Assembly (NCBI RefSeq): GCF_014635325.1
Contig: NZ_BMCT01000001.1
Span: 248,001 to 312,000 of the forward strand
Direction of reading: 5' to 3'
Origin: Azorhizobium oxalatiphilum
GTDB taxonomy: Bacteria; Pseudomonadota; Alphaproteobacteria; Rhizobiales; Xanthobacteraceae
DNA: 64,000 nt
The notes below the pieces were generated by a model. It saw only the letters and a list, made by a program, of their open reading frames with translations. It was not told where the DNA came from and ran no database searches. A program made the translations under genes and the position numbers. Positions 43,264 through 53,492 of this stretch are shown here, piece by piece (positions within the stretch are counted from its first letter, which is position 1; each line of letters begins with the position of its first letter).

Positions 43264-43887
43264 TCAGGCCTTGGCGGCTTCGGCAGCGGCGGCAGCCGCT
43301 TCGTCAGCTTCCGCTTCCTTCAGGCCCGACGGCGCCACGATGGTGGCGAGGGTGTCGTCGCCCGACACAGCCGATTCCACGCCGGCCGGCAGCTTGATGG
43401 CCGACAGGTGGATGGTGTCGCCGAGCTCGCGGCCGGTGAGGTCAACGGTGATGGCGTCGGGGATCGACTCGGCCGGGCAATCCAGCGAGACCGCATGGGC
43501 CACGACGTTCAGCGTGCCGCCAGCCTTGATGCCGGGCGCCTTGTCCTGGTTCTCGAAGTGCACGGGCACTTCGACCGTGACGCGCGCACCCTGCGAGACG
43601 CGCAGGAAGTCGATGTGCAGCGGCAGGTCCTTGACCGGGTCGAGCTGATAGTCGCGGGGAATGACGCGATGCTTCGTGCCGTCCACGTCGATCTCGAACA
43701 GGGTGGTCAGGAAGTGGCCGGCATAGATGATGCGGGTGATCTCGCGATGGTTCACGGAGATCGTCACCGGCTCCTTCTTCTCACCGTAGATCACGGCGGG
43801 CACGCGTCCGGCGAGGCGCTCAGCACGGGCGGCCCCCTTGCCGGCCCGGGTGCGCGCCGTGGCCTTCAATTCCTTGATGGCGGTCAT
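43264..43887 (-). CDS. rplY: 50S ribosomal protein L25/general stress protein Ctc
   Basis: 207 aa, the long CTC form: an N-terminal L25 domain ([39 protein letters not shown]) that binds 5S rRNA, joined to a TL5 C-terminal beta domain ([39 protein letters not shown]). An Ala/Glu-rich tail ends the protein. First gene of the rplY-pth(-ychF) group. A hairpin in the upstream leader (43925-43946) could attenuate transcription. The ribose-phosphate pyrophosphokinase gene commonly found upstream is absent here. Confidence 0.96.
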   Translation of the reverse strand: MTAIKELKATARTRAGKGAARAERLAGRVPAVIYGEKKEPVTISVNHREITRIIYAGHFLTTLFEIDVDGTKHRVIPRDYQLDPVKDLPLHIDFLRVSQGARVTVEVPVHFENQDKAPGIKAGGTLNVVAHAVSLDCPAESIPDAITVDLTGRELGDTIHLSAIKLPAGVESAVSGDDTLATIVAPSGLKEAEADEAAAAAAEAAKA

Positions 43888-43924
43888 GGCTATCGTCCTT
43901 GTCTATAACTGGTCTAAAACAGCC

Positions 43925-43946
43925 AACGGCCGCTCGCGCGGCCGTT
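43925..43946 (-). terminator. Hairpin in the rplY leader (attenuator or relic terminator)
   Basis: A perfect 9-bp stem (AACGGCCGC / GCGGCCGTT) with a 4-base loop is followed on the reverse strand by GGCTGTTTT and lies 38 bp before the rplY start. No reverse-strand gene lies upstream for it to terminate. Confidence 0.5.
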
Positions 43947-44057
43947 CCGGCTTTCCCGTCCGGCACGCCTCCAGGGGGGCGCATGCCATCAGGGAAGGCG
44001 GGCTTATAGCGGCCTTGGGGTGGGAAGGCAACAAACATAAGGGGTCGGGGGGCTTCC

Positions 44058-45077
44058 ATGGGGCTGTGGGCAGGGGTGATGCGCACATCGCGCATGGCGG
44101 TGGCTGTGTTGGCGTTCGGGGTGCTGGTGCACGCAGAGGCGGAAGCCCAGCCGGCCGCGCGGCAGGTCGCGGTGTGGGACGTGCCCGATGTGGACCTGCT
44201 GCCCGATGACGACCTCGGCCGGCTGGTGCGCTACGGGCGCTCCGTGCTGCGGGAGACCTCCGCCCATATCGGCCCGGCGGTTGCCGACCCCGCGATGCGC
44301 TTTGCCGGCAACAACATGGCCTGCGGCGATTGCCACCTGAATTCCGGCTTGAAGAAATTCGGCCTGCCGCTGGTAGTGGCGTCCGCCGACTATCCCGCCT
44401 ACAGCACCCGTCGCGGCGATGAGGCCACACTGGTGGATCGCCTCAATTCCTGCATGACGCGCAGCATGAACGGCCGCCCCATGCCGGCGGACGCACGCCC
44501 CATGCAGGCGCTGGTGGCCTATCTCGGCCTGCTGGCGAAACACATTCCGGCGGATGCTCGCATCGCGGGTGGCGGAGCGGGGGCGATGCCCGAGCTGGAT
44601 CGGTCGGCAGATCCGCAGCGCGGGGCAGGAGTGTTCGCGAGCCAGTGCGCCGAGTGCCACCGCCGCGATGGGCTGGGTGTCCGTCGCAACGCGGCGGATG
44701 CCAGCTTCGGCTATGCGGTGCCACCGCTGTGGGGCGACGACAGCTTCAATGATGGAGCGGGCCTTGGCCGGCTCATCACCATGGCCAATTTCGTTCACAA
44801 CAACATGCCCAACGGCACCGACTGGCAGATGCCGCAGCTGCGCCCCGAGGACGCATGGGACGTGGGCGCCTTCGTGCTCTCCCAGCCCCGGCCACACCGG
44901 GCCGGGACCGGCAAGGATTTTCCGGACCTGCTGAACAAGCCGGTGGACACGGCTTACGGCCCCTATGCCGACGATTTCCCCGAAGCCCAGCACAAATACG
45001 GCCCCTTCGCGCCCATCCGGGCGGCGGCGGAGAAGCTGAAAGCAGAGAAGGGCAGCGTGCCCAACCCGGATCGCTGA
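44058..45077 (+). CDS. Dihaem c-type cytochrome, thiosulfate dehydrogenase (TsdA)-like
   Basis: 339 aa with a signal peptide ending near AEAEA-QPA. Two haem c sites are visible: CGDCH (89-93) and CAECH (197-201). After the first site, NSCMTRSMNGRPM contains Cys132, in the place where TsdA proteins have the Cys that ligates the active-site haem (about 40 residues after CxxCH). The second domain has PPLWGDDSFNDGAG and MPNGTDWQMPQL, typical of such cytochromes. TsdA joins two thiosulfates to tetrathionate in the periplasm. The assignment rests on the His/Cys pattern; other sulfur substrates are possible. Confidence 0.75.
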   Translation: MGLWAGVMRTSRMAVAVLAFGVLVHAEAEAQPAARQVAVWDVPDVDLLPDDDLGRLVRYGRSVLRETSAHIGPAVADPAMRFAGNNMACGDCHLNSGLKKFGLPLVVASADYPAYSTRRGDEATLVDRLNSCMTRSMNGRPMPADARPMQALVAYLGLLAKHIPADARIAGGGAGAMPELDRSADPQRGAGVFASQCAECHRRDGLGVRRNAADASFGYAVPPLWGDDSFNDGAGLGRLITMANFVHNNMPNGTDWQMPQLRPEDAWDVGAFVLSQPRPHRAGTGKDFPDLLNKPVDTAYGPYADDFPEAQHKYGPFAPIRAAAEKLKAEKGSVPNPDR

Positions 45078-45090
45078 TCCCGGGCAGGGC

Positions 45091-45225
45091 CTATTCCGCC
45101 TTGGGGCCGGCGGAACAGGTCTTGGGGGTATCGGTCTTCTGCCAGAAGAAGTCGCCGCAGCGATCGCAGCCGGACACCATGAGGCCGAGGGCTGCCACCA
45201 GCGACAGGCGCATCATCATCCGCAT
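45091..45225 (-). CDS. Tiny cysteine-rich lipoprotein
   Basis: 44 aa from ATG 45225, behind GGAGAATGGCCG. Signal peptide MRMMMRLSLVAALGLMVSGC with a lipobox ending at Cys20, then a mature part DRCGDFFWQKTDTPKTCSAG with two more cysteines that could form a disulfide. No family recognised. Convergent with the TsdA-like cytochrome, 13 bp apart. It lies between priA and that cytochrome; a surface or periplasmic role is inferred only from the lipobox. Confidence 0.65.
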   Translation of the reverse strand: MRMMMRLSLVAALGLMVSGCDRCGDFFWQKTDTPKTCSAGPKAE

Positions 45226-45315
45226 CGGCCATTCTCCCGTTCCGTGCGGCGAAGCTATCCCGCGCCGGACGGGGAGGGAAGCGCCCACATGCTTCTACAT
45301 GAATGAAGCCGGTTC

Positions 45316-47496
45316 CTACATGAAGCTCATGGGGTCCACGTCGATGGACACCTTGGTGTTGCCCGTGGGGCGGGGAGCCACCTCGCGCCAGGCGCGCAGA
45401 TAGCCCGACAGGTCGAACCCGCGCGGCGCGCGCACCAGCAGTCGCCAGCGGTGGCGGCCGCGCAGCACCGCGAGCGGCGCCTCCGCCGGCCCCAGCACCC
45501 GCACGCCTTCGGCACGCGGCGCACTGGCGGCGAGGCGGCGGGCGTGACCTTCGGCTGCCGGCCCCTCATTGGCGGAGATGACGAGGCTGGCCAGCCGGCC
45601 ATAAGGCGGCAGATGGGCTTCTTCCCGCGCGTTGATCTCGGTCTCGTAGAAGGCGGTGCGATCACCCTTCACCAGCGCCTGCATCACCGGATGCTCGGGC
45701 ATGTGGGTCTGGATGAAGCCGCGCCCCTCGGTTGCTCCACGCCCGGCGCGTCCGGCCACCTGATGCACCAGCTGGAAGGTGCGCTCGGCCGCGCGGGGAT
45801 CACCCTGGCCGAGGCCCACATCCGCATCCACCACCCCCACCAGCGCCAGGCCGGGGAAGTTGTGCCCCTTGGCCACCAACTGGGTGCCGACGATCACATC
45901 CACCTCGCCCTTGGCGACCGCGTCCAGTTCCGCCCGCATGCGCTCCATGCCGCCGGTCATGTCGCTGGAGAGCACGAGGCTGCGGGCCTCGGGGAACAGG
46001 ACCTGCACTTCCTCCTGCAACCGCTCCACGCCGGGGCCGCAGGGCACCATGCTGTCCTTCTCGCCGCAGGCGGGGCAGTTCTCCGGCACCGGCGCGTTAT
46101 AGCCGCAATGGTGGCAGGTGAGGCGCCGCCGGAAGCGATGCTCCACCAGCCAGGCGGAGCAGGACGGGCATTTCACCCGCACGCCGCAGGAGCGGCACAA
46201 GGTGAGCGGCGCATAGCCGCGGCGGTTGAGGAACAGCAGCGCCTGCCCGCCGTCTTCAAGCGTCTGGCCGATCTCGGCCTGCAGGCGGGGCGCGATCCAG
46301 CGCCCGCGTGGCGGGCCTTCCTTGCGCAGGTCGATGGGCGCCAGCCCCGGCACCTTGGCGCCGCCGAAGCGCAGTGGGAGGGCGAGGCGCCCGTAGCGTC
46401 CACGCCGGGCATTCACTTCGGTCTCGATAGATGGGGTCGCGGAGGCGAGCACGATGGGTGAGGAACTGAAACGCGCCCGCACCACCGCCATGTCGCGGGC
46501 GTGATAGGCGACGCCATCCTCCTGCTTGTAGGCAGGGTCGTGTTCCTCATCGACGATGGTGAGGGCCAGATCCCGGAACGGCAGGAACAGGGCCGAGCGC
46601 GCCCCGGCCACCACCTGCACCTCGCCCTCCGCCACGCCGCGCAGGATGCGCCCGCGCCTGCGGGTGGAGACACCCGAATGCCATTCGGCCGGGGTGACGC
46701 CGAAGCGGCGGGTGAAGCGGTCGAGGAAGGCCTGCGTCAGCGCGATTTCGGGCAGCAGGATCAGGGCCTGCCGGCCGGCGCGGATGCTCTCTGCCACCGC
46801 CTCGAAATAGACCTCCGTCTTGCCCGAGCCGGTGACGCCATCCAGCAGATGCACCGAGAAGGCCCGCGCCTTGACCGCCTCCACCATGGCGGCGGCGGCT
46901 TCCGCCTGCGGCTCGCTCAAGGTGGGCGTGGCATGATCCGGGTCCGGCGTCTCGGCGGCGGGAGGCGGGGGCAGGACGAGGGTTTCCAGCGCGCCCTCGT
47001 CCACCATGCCGTCCACCACCGAGGGGGAGACGCCTGCCTCCCGGGCGGCATCGGTCTTGGCCCGCACGAAGCCGTCGGACATCACGTCCAGCAAACGCCG
47101 GCGGGCGGCGGTGAGGCGCTCCGGCGTGTGGCCGGTGGCGCGCACGCCCACTCGTTCGCGGGCCGGGGAGGGGTTCTCCTCGTGGCGCAGGGCCATGCGC
47201 AGCACCATGCCGCGCGGCGCCAGCGTATAATCCGCCATCCAGTCGATGAGCTTGATGAGGTCCGGCGGCAGGGCACGATGATCGAGCCGCTTTTTCACCG
47301 CCTTGAGCTTGGAGGTATCGACCTCTTTTGCCTGGGCATCGCCGCGGCGCGGCCAGACGCAGCCGACCATGAGCCGCGAGCCGAGCGGCACGGTGACGAG
47401 ATCGCCGGGCACAAGCGCGAGCCCGTCGGGGACCAGATAGGAATAGGGAGTATCGAGTCCGAGCGGCAGCAGGACATCGACGGTGGAGGCGGTCAT
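45316..47496 (-). CDS. priA: Primosomal protein N' (replication restart helicase)
   Basis: 726 aa, the normal length, from ATG 47496 (MTASTVDVLLPLGL) after AAAAGAGGAAC. The N-terminal DNA-binding domain precedes a superfamily 2 helicase with Walker A GVTGSGKTEVYFEAV, DEEH in TIVDEEHDPAYKQEDG, SATPS in VLASATPSIE and later QLVAKGHNFPG. Two zinc-binding clusters, CRSCGVRVKCPSC and CHHCG...CPACG, are complete. PriA loads the replicative helicase at stalled forks. Divergent from obgE by 143 bp. Confidence 0.97.
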   Translation of the reverse strand: MTASTVDVLLPLGLDTPYSYLVPDGLALVPGDLVTVPLGSRLMVGCVWPRRGDAQAKEVDTSKLKAVKKRLDHRALPPDLIKLIDWMADYTLAPRGMVLRMALRHEENPSPARERVGVRATGHTPERLTAARRRLLDVMSDGFVRAKTDAAREAGVSPSVVDGMVDEGALETLVLPPPPAAETPDPDHATPTLSEPQAEAAAAMVEAVKARAFSVHLLDGVTGSGKTEVYFEAVAESIRAGRQALILLPEIALTQAFLDRFTRRFGVTPAEWHSGVSTRRRGRILRGVAEGEVQVVAGARSALFLPFRDLALTIVDEEHDPAYKQEDGVAYHARDMAVVRARFSSSPIVLASATPSIETEVNARRGRYGRLALPLRFGGAKVPGLAPIDLRKEGPPRGRWIAPRLQAEIGQTLEDGGQALLFLNRRGYAPLTLCRSCGVRVKCPSCSAWLVEHRFRRRLTCHHCGYNAPVPENCPACGEKDSMVPCGPGVERLQEEVQVLFPEARSLVLSSDMTGGMERMRAELDAVAKGEVDVIVGTQLVAKGHNFPGLALVGVVDADVGLGQGDPRAAERTFQLVHQVAGRAGRGATEGRGFIQTHMPEHPVMQALVKGDRTAFYETEINAREEAHLPPYGRLASLVISANEGPAAEGHARRLAASAPRAEGVRVLGPAEAPLAVLRGRHRWRLLVRAPRGFDLSGYLRAWREVAPRPTGNTKVSIDVDPMSFM

Positions 47497-47585
47497 GTTC
47501 CTCTTTTGGTCTGGCTGAGGGCAAAGGTCAAAGGGGAATGGGTCGCAGCGCGCTGCCACCGCTTCAGGCACTGCCGGAAGGTTGA

Positions 47586-48677
<1,092 letters not shown>

Positions 48678-48704
48678 CGGCTGTCCTCCAGATCGGAATC
48701 TCTG

Positions 48705-48884
48705 ATGGCAGAACGGTTTGAGCGCCATAAGCAGCCCTGGACCTACGAGGAGATCCAGAAGCTGCACACCTGCGCCAAGAAGGGCATGTCACTGAAGGCC
48801 ATCGCGCAGGCGCTGACCCGCAGCGAAGAGTCGGTGAAGATCCGGGCCAAGCTCGACAAGCTGACCATCGCCAAGCTGCGCTGA
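48705..48884 (+). CDS. Small helix-turn-helix-like protein
   Basis: 59 aa: [20 protein letters not shown], then [20 protein letters not shown] and a basic C-terminus ([19 protein letters not shown]). The pattern W-T-x-E-E-I-x-K-L...G-M-S-L-K-A-I-A-x-x-L-x-R resembles the Myb/SANT-like or sigma-region-4-like small HTH of alphaproteobacterial proteins of unknown role. Starts 27 bp after obgE, with GATCGGAATC in front, a weak site. Coding is supported by the helix pattern and steady composition. It could bind DNA; no target is known. Confidence 0.7.
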   Translation: MAERFERHKQPWTYEEIQKLHTCAKKGMSLKAIAQALTRSEESVKIRAKLDKLTIAKLR

Positions 48885-49011
48885 CGGACCGCCCGAGGGA
48901 GATGTCGCGGCCTCTGTTCCCGCAGCTCCGCTTGGGCTATCGAGGCGGCCGCATGTGCCGGGTGCCGGGGATGGCCCGACCCCGCAGCCTTGCCCAAGCG
49001 AAGATCTGCCC

Positions 49012-50142
49012 GTGACTCAAGCCGCTCCCGCTCTTTCCGACTTCCGCCGCATCGTCATCAAGGTGGGATCCGCGCTGCTCGTGGATCAGGCGCGGGGCAA
49101 GGTGCGGCTGCCATGGCTCACCTCGCTGGCCGAGGACATCGGGGCCCTGCATGCGCGTGGCGCGGACGTGCTGGTGGTCTCTTCCGGCGCCATCGCGCTC
49201 GGGCGCACGGTGCTGCATCTGCCGCGCGGCCCCCTGAAGCTGGAGGACAGCCAGGCCGCTGCCGCCGTGGGCCAGATCGCCTTGGCGCGGACCTGGGCGG
49301 AAATCCTCGGCCATGAGGACATCACCGCCGGTCAGGTGCTGCTGACGCTGGGCGATACCGAGGAGCGCCGCCGCTACCTCAACGCCCGTTCCACTCTGGC
49401 CAAGCTGCTGGAATATCGCGCGGTCCCCGTCATCAACGAGAATGACACGGTGGCCACCAGCGAGATCCGCTATGGCGACAATGATCGCCTCGCTGCCCGC
49501 GTCGCCACCATGGCCAGCGCCGACCTGCTGGTGCTGCTGTCCGACATCGACGGGCTCTACACCGCCCCGCCGGCGCAGGATCCCAACGCCCAGCACATCC
49601 CCGTGGTGCCGCGCATCACCGGCGAGATCGAGAACATGGCAGGAGCTGCCGGCTCGGAGCTGTCGCGTGGCGGCATGAAGACCAAGATCGAGGCCGGCAA
49701 GATCGCCACCTCGGCGGGCACCCATATGGTGATCGCCTCCGGCCACCTGAAGAATCCGCTCCGGCGCATTCAGGACGGGGGGCGCTGCACCTGGTTCCTG
49801 GCAGGGGCGACGCCCGCCCGTGCCCGCAAGGCCTGGATCGCCGGCACGCTGGAGGCACGGGGGGTGCTGCATCTCGACGAGGGTGCGGTTGCCGCGCTCC
49901 GGCGCGGGGCGAGCCTGCTGCCGGCAGGCGTGAAGAGGGTCGAGGGGGCCTTCGAGCGGGGCGATGCGGTGCTGCTGCGTGGACCGGACGGCAGCGAGAT
50001 CGGGCGTGGGCTGGTGGCCTATGACCATGACCATGCCGAACGCATCCGGGGCCGCTCCACCGCCGAGATCGAGGCGCTGCTGGGTGTTCCCGGTCGCGCG
50101 GAGATGGTCCATCGTGACGACATGGCGCTTGGCGCGGAGTGA
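49012..50142 (+). CDS. proB: Glutamate 5-kinase
   Basis: 376 aa if GTG 49012 ([13 protein letters not shown]) is the start; the frame is open up to ATG 48955. Kinase domain: [56 protein letters not shown] and [35 protein letters not shown] is the glutamate/phosphate site. A C-terminal PUA domain ([20 protein letters not shown]) completes the classic two-domain form. It phosphorylates glutamate in the first step of proline synthesis. proA follows 208 bp downstream. Confidence 0.96.
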   Translation: MTQAAPALSDFRRIVIKVGSALLVDQARGKVRLPWLTSLAEDIGALHARGADVLVVSSGAIALGRTVLHLPRGPLKLEDSQAAAAVGQIALARTWAEILGHEDITAGQVLLTLGDTEERRRYLNARSTLAKLLEYRAVPVINENDTVATSEIRYGDNDRLAARVATMASADLLVLLSDIDGLYTAPPAQDPNAQHIPVVPRITGEIENMAGAAGSELSRGGMKTKIEAGKIATSAGTHMVIASGHLKNPLRRIQDGGRCTWFLAGATPARARKAWIAGTLEARGVLHLDEGAVAALRRGASLLPAGVKRVEGAFERGDAVLLRGPDGSEIGRGLVAYDHDHAERIRGRSTAEIEALLGVPGRAEMVHRDDMALGAE

Positions 50143-50350
50143 ATGGCCGGGACAATTTCGCAAGAGTTCCAAATGTCGTCGGGCCCTGTGACCTTTGCAA
50201 ACCACATGCTAAGGATGCCGTAGCCGGCTGTTCACAAGTCGGGGCGCGCGCCGGTTTCGGTGCGCCTATATAGGGATAGGGTTCATCTGGCCGTTCCGGG
50301 TGCATGGCACACGGAGGGACAGGCTCCGGGAACGTGAGAGAGTTTCGCCA

Positions 50351-51670
50351 ATGGCCATGCCGAACGCCGCCCGCCTCTCCGTGGCCGCCAGCGCCTCCGG
50401 TGCCGCGCCCGTAGACGTGCCGGCCGTCCTGTCGCAGATGGGGCGGGCCGCCCGCGCTGCCGCGCGGACGCTCGCTCTGGCTTCGGCGGAGCAGAAGACC
50501 TCAGCCTTGAAAGCCGCCGCCGCGCACGTGCGCGCCGCCTCGGCCGATATTCTCGCCGCCAATGCGCAGGACATGGTGCGCGCCAAAGCGGATGGCATGA
50601 GCGCTGCCTTTCAGGATCGTCTGGCGCTGACGGAAGCGCGCATCGACGCCATTGCCGCCGGCATCGAGATGGTGGCCGGCCTGCCGGACCCGGTGGGCGC
50701 GGTCATCGAAAGCTGGACCCGCCCCAACGGACTTCAGATCGAGCGCGTGCGCACGCCGCTGGGCGTGATCGGCGTGATTTATGAGAGCCGCCCCAATGTA
50801 ACGGCGGATGCCGCCGCACTTTGCGTGCGGGCCGGCAATGCGGTGATCCTGCGCGGTGGCTCGGACAGTCTGGGCTCATCGGCGGCCATTCATCGCGCCT
50901 TCGTGGCGGGGCTGGCGGAAGCGGGCCTGTCGCCGGACTGCGTGCAGTTCGTGCCGGTCGCGGATCGCGCCGCCGTGGGGCTGATGCTCGGCGGTCTCGA
51001 CGGCAATATCGACGTGATCGTGCCGCGTGGCGGCAAGGGGCTGGTGGCGCGCGTGCAGAGCGAGGCGCGGGTGCCGGTGTTCGCCCATCTCGACGGCATC
51101 GTGCATGTCTATGTGCATGAGGCTGCGGATCTCGATATGGCCAGGACCGTGCTGCTGAACGCCAAGATGCGCCGGACCGGCATCTGCGGCGCGGCCGAGA
51201 CTCTTCTGGTGGACGAGGCGGTATCGGCCACCCATCTGAAGCCTCTTGTCCAGACGCTGCTCGATGCCGGCTGCGAAGTGCGCGGCGATGCGGCGGCGCA
51301 GGCGGCGGATGCGCGGGTGAAGCCTGCGGTGGATGCCGACTGGGACACCGAATATGAGGACGCCATCATCTCCGTGAAATTGGTGCCCGGCATCGGGGAT
51401 GCCATCGCCCATATCGAGGGCCATGGCTCCCATCACACCGATTCGATCATCACCGCCGATCAGGCGGCGGCTGACCGCTTCCTTGCCGAAGTGGATTCGG
51501 CCATCGTGATGCACAACGCCTCTACCCAGTTCGCCGATGGTGGCGAGTTCGGGTTCGGTGCGGAAATCGGCATCGCGACCGGGCGCATGCATGCGCGCGG
51601 GCCGGTGGGAGCGGAGCAGCTCACCTCGTTCAAGTATCGCGTGCACGGCGCCGGGCAGACCCGGCCGTGA
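50351..51670 (+). CDS. proA: Gamma-glutamyl phosphate reductase
   Basis: 439 aa from ATG 50351; an upstream frame from 50300 is less likely. ALDH-like fold: [59 protein letters not shown] and the active Cys in [17 protein letters not shown]. The end reads [20 protein letters not shown]. It reduces glutamyl phosphate to glutamate semialdehyde with NADPH in proline synthesis. Overlaps nadD by 4 bases if the latter starts at GTG 51667. Confidence 0.97.
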   Translation: MAMPNAARLSVAASASGAAPVDVPAVLSQMGRAARAAARTLALASAEQKTSALKAAAAHVRAASADILAANAQDMVRAKADGMSAAFQDRLALTEARIDAIAAGIEMVAGLPDPVGAVIESWTRPNGLQIERVRTPLGVIGVIYESRPNVTADAAALCVRAGNAVILRGGSDSLGSSAAIHRAFVAGLAEAGLSPDCVQFVPVADRAAVGLMLGGLDGNIDVIVPRGGKGLVARVQSEARVPVFAHLDGIVHVYVHEAADLDMARTVLLNAKMRRTGICGAAETLLVDEAVSATHLKPLVQTLLDAGCEVRGDAAAQAADARVKPAVDADWDTEYEDAIISVKLVPGIGDAIAHIEGHGSHHTDSIITADQAAADRFLAEVDSAIVMHNASTQFADGGEFGFGAEIGIATGRMHARGPVGAEQLTSFKYRVHGAGQTRP

Positions 51671-52356
51671 GCTGCGAACCGCGCATAGGGATGCCGATGC
51701 CCCCGATCAGCACCCGCGCCGCCGTCAGCATGCCCATGGCTTCGCCGGGCATGCGGGTTGGCCTGTTCGGCGGCTCCTTCAATCCGGCACATGCGGCCCA
51801 TCGGGCGGCCAGCCTGCTGGCGCTGCGGCGCCTCCAGCTTGACCGTATCTGGTGGCTGGTGACACCGGGCAATCCGCTGAAGGACAATTGGGACCTGCCC
51901 TCTATCGAGGAACGGGTCGCCTTCGCCCGCCGGATCGCCCACCATCCGCTCATCGACGTCACCGGCGTCGAGGCGACTCTGGGCACAAGCTACAGCTACG
52001 AAACCATCTCCACTCTGGTGGAGCGCCTGCCGCGGGTGCGTTTCGTCTGGATCATGGGCGCGGACAATCTGGCCCATTTCGCCCGCTGGCAGCGCTGGCG
52101 GGACATCGCCTCCCTGGTGCCCGTCGCGGTGGTGGATCGGCTGGGCGACAGCCTGTGCGCCACCTCCTCCCGCGCGGCGCAAGCCCTTGCGCCGTATAGG
52201 GTGCCGGAGCAGCAGGCATCGGCCCTGGCCGATATGGCGCCGCCCGCATGGACCTTCCTGCACGGGCTGAAATCACCCATCTCATCGACCGAGATCCGGG
52301 CTGCCCGCCGCAAGCTGGAACCGGCCTCTGCCCAGCCTGAATTCACCATCCCTTGA
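51667..52356 (+). CDS. nadD: Nicotinate-nucleotide adenylyltransferase
   Basis: 229 aa from GTG 51667, overlapping the proA stop; a start at ATG 51691 or 51748 may be the real one. [20 protein letters not shown] is the nucleotidyltransferase H/T-x-G-H region (here HAAH), with [15 protein letters not shown] as the ISSTxIR motif. It adenylates nicotinate mononucleotide in NAD synthesis. The proA-nadD-rsfS-rlmH order is common in alphaproteobacteria and supports the call. Confidence 0.95.
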   Translation: MSCEPRIGMPMPPISTRAAVSMPMASPGMRVGLFGGSFNPAHAAHRAASLLALRRLQLDRIWWLVTPGNPLKDNWDLPSIEERVAFARRIAHHPLIDVTGVEATLGTSYSYETISTLVERLPRVRFVWIMGADNLAHFARWQRWRDIASLVPVAVVDRLGDSLCATSSRAAQALAPYRVPEQQASALADMAPPAWTFLHGLKSPISSTEIRAARRKLEPASAQPEFTIP

Positions 52357-52427
52357 AATTTGCCGCTTCTGACGGCATTCTGTAGGCGCGATCCCAAGGG
52401 CGAGACCTCGTCCGCCCCAGGGGATCG

Positions 52428-52853
52428 TTGAACTTACCGAGAGGATCCGAGCCCCTGTCTACGACGGCTCTCTTGGCGGCCGCAGACTCCATCGCAGCCG
52501 CACCGATCTCGAAGGCGCAGCTTGACGCCGAGGAGATTCTCGCACTCGTTCTCGCCCGTCTGGATGACGAGAAGTCCGAGGAAACCATCTCCATCGACCT
52601 GCGTGGAAAAACGTCGATCGCCGATTACATGGTCGTGACCTCCGGCCGCTCCCAGCGGCATGTGGGCGCCATGGCCGAGCACCTCATCGAGGTGCTCAAG
52701 GAGGCGGGCGTTCGTCAGATCCGCGTCGAAGGTCAGCCAGCCTGTGACTGGGTACTGATCGACGCTGGCGATGTGATCGTCCATGTCTTCCAGCCCGAAG
52801 TCCGCAGCTTCTACAATATCGAGAAGATGTGGTCGGGAACCGCCCGCGCCTGA
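52428..52853 (+). CDS. rsfS: Ribosome silencing factor RsfS
   Basis: 141 aa from TTG 52428, which follows CAGGGGATCG; starts near residue 10-25 are also possible. DUF143 core: SIDLRGKTSIADYMVVTSGR, then SQRHVGAMAEHLIEVLKEAG, VEGQPACDWVLIDAGDVIVH and VFQPEVRSFYNIEKMW. It binds L14 and blocks subunit joining during starvation. 71 bp after nadD. Confidence 0.95.
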   Translation: MNLPRGSEPLSTTALLAAADSIAAAPISKAQLDAEEILALVLARLDDEKSEETISIDLRGKTSIADYMVVTSGRSQRHVGAMAEHLIEVLKEAGVRQIRVEGQPACDWVLIDAGDVIVHVFQPEVRSFYNIEKMWSGTARA

Positions 52854-52887
52854 TGGCGCCGGCGTGATCCTGCAAGCCTGACGCGCC

Positions 52888-53370
52888 ATGCGCGTCCTTC
52901 TTGTCACTGTCGGCCGGCTGAAAGCCGGGGCCGAGCGGGATCTCGTATCCCGCTATATCGACCGGGCGAAGGCCGGCGGCCGGGCACTTGGGCTCGCCGG
53001 CTTCGACACGATCGAGCTTGCGGAATCGGCTGCCCGCCGTCCGGATGACCGGATGGCCGAGGAGGGGCAGGCCATTCTGGCGGCCGTCCCGGCCGGCGCA
53101 ACGCTCATCGCGCTCGATCCGCGCGGGCGCAATCTCACCAGCGAAGCTTTTGCCGAACGCGTCCGGGCTGACCGTGATGGTGGTGTGCCTGCTGTGTGCT
53201 GCGTTATTGGCGGGGCGGACGGGCTGGCGGATGTGGTGCGCAGCCGGGCGGATATCCTGCTGGCCTTCGGTGCAGCGACGTTTCCTCACCAACTGGTGCG
53301 GGTGATGCTGGCGGAGCAGGTCTACCGCGCCACCACCATTCTCGCTGGCCATCCTTATCACCGCGCCTGA
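52888..53370 (+). CDS. rlmH: 23S rRNA pseudouridine(1915) N3-methyltransferase RlmH
   Basis: 160 aa. SPOUT methyltransferase: [19 protein letters not shown]-type segment, [20 protein letters not shown] (SAM site) and [20 protein letters not shown], then AGHPYHRA at the end, the family's C-terminal signature. Modifies helix 69 of the large subunit rRNA. 34 bp after rsfS and in the same transcript by position. Confidence 0.96.
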   Translation: MRVLLVTVGRLKAGAERDLVSRYIDRAKAGGRALGLAGFDTIELAESAARRPDDRMAEEGQAILAAVPAGATLIALDPRGRNLTSEAFAERVRADRDGGVPAVCCVIGGADGLADVVRSRADILLAFGAATFPHQLVRVMLAEQVYRATTILAGHPYHRA

Positions 53371-53492
53371 GCCGCGGGTGGGGCGGGATGCGGCAGATAA
53401 AGTGCTGGCGGCGGTTTCTCGGGCCGGATTGGGCCAACCCGGCCGGCTCTATGGTTTACATCTCCTCAACCTCGTGCGGGTAAATGTGGTCC

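Noticed and set aside
43928-43951. GGAAC-N15-CGTT match upstream of rplY
   Set aside because: The spacer is 15, outside the usual 16-17, and both elements coincide with the arms of a hairpin.
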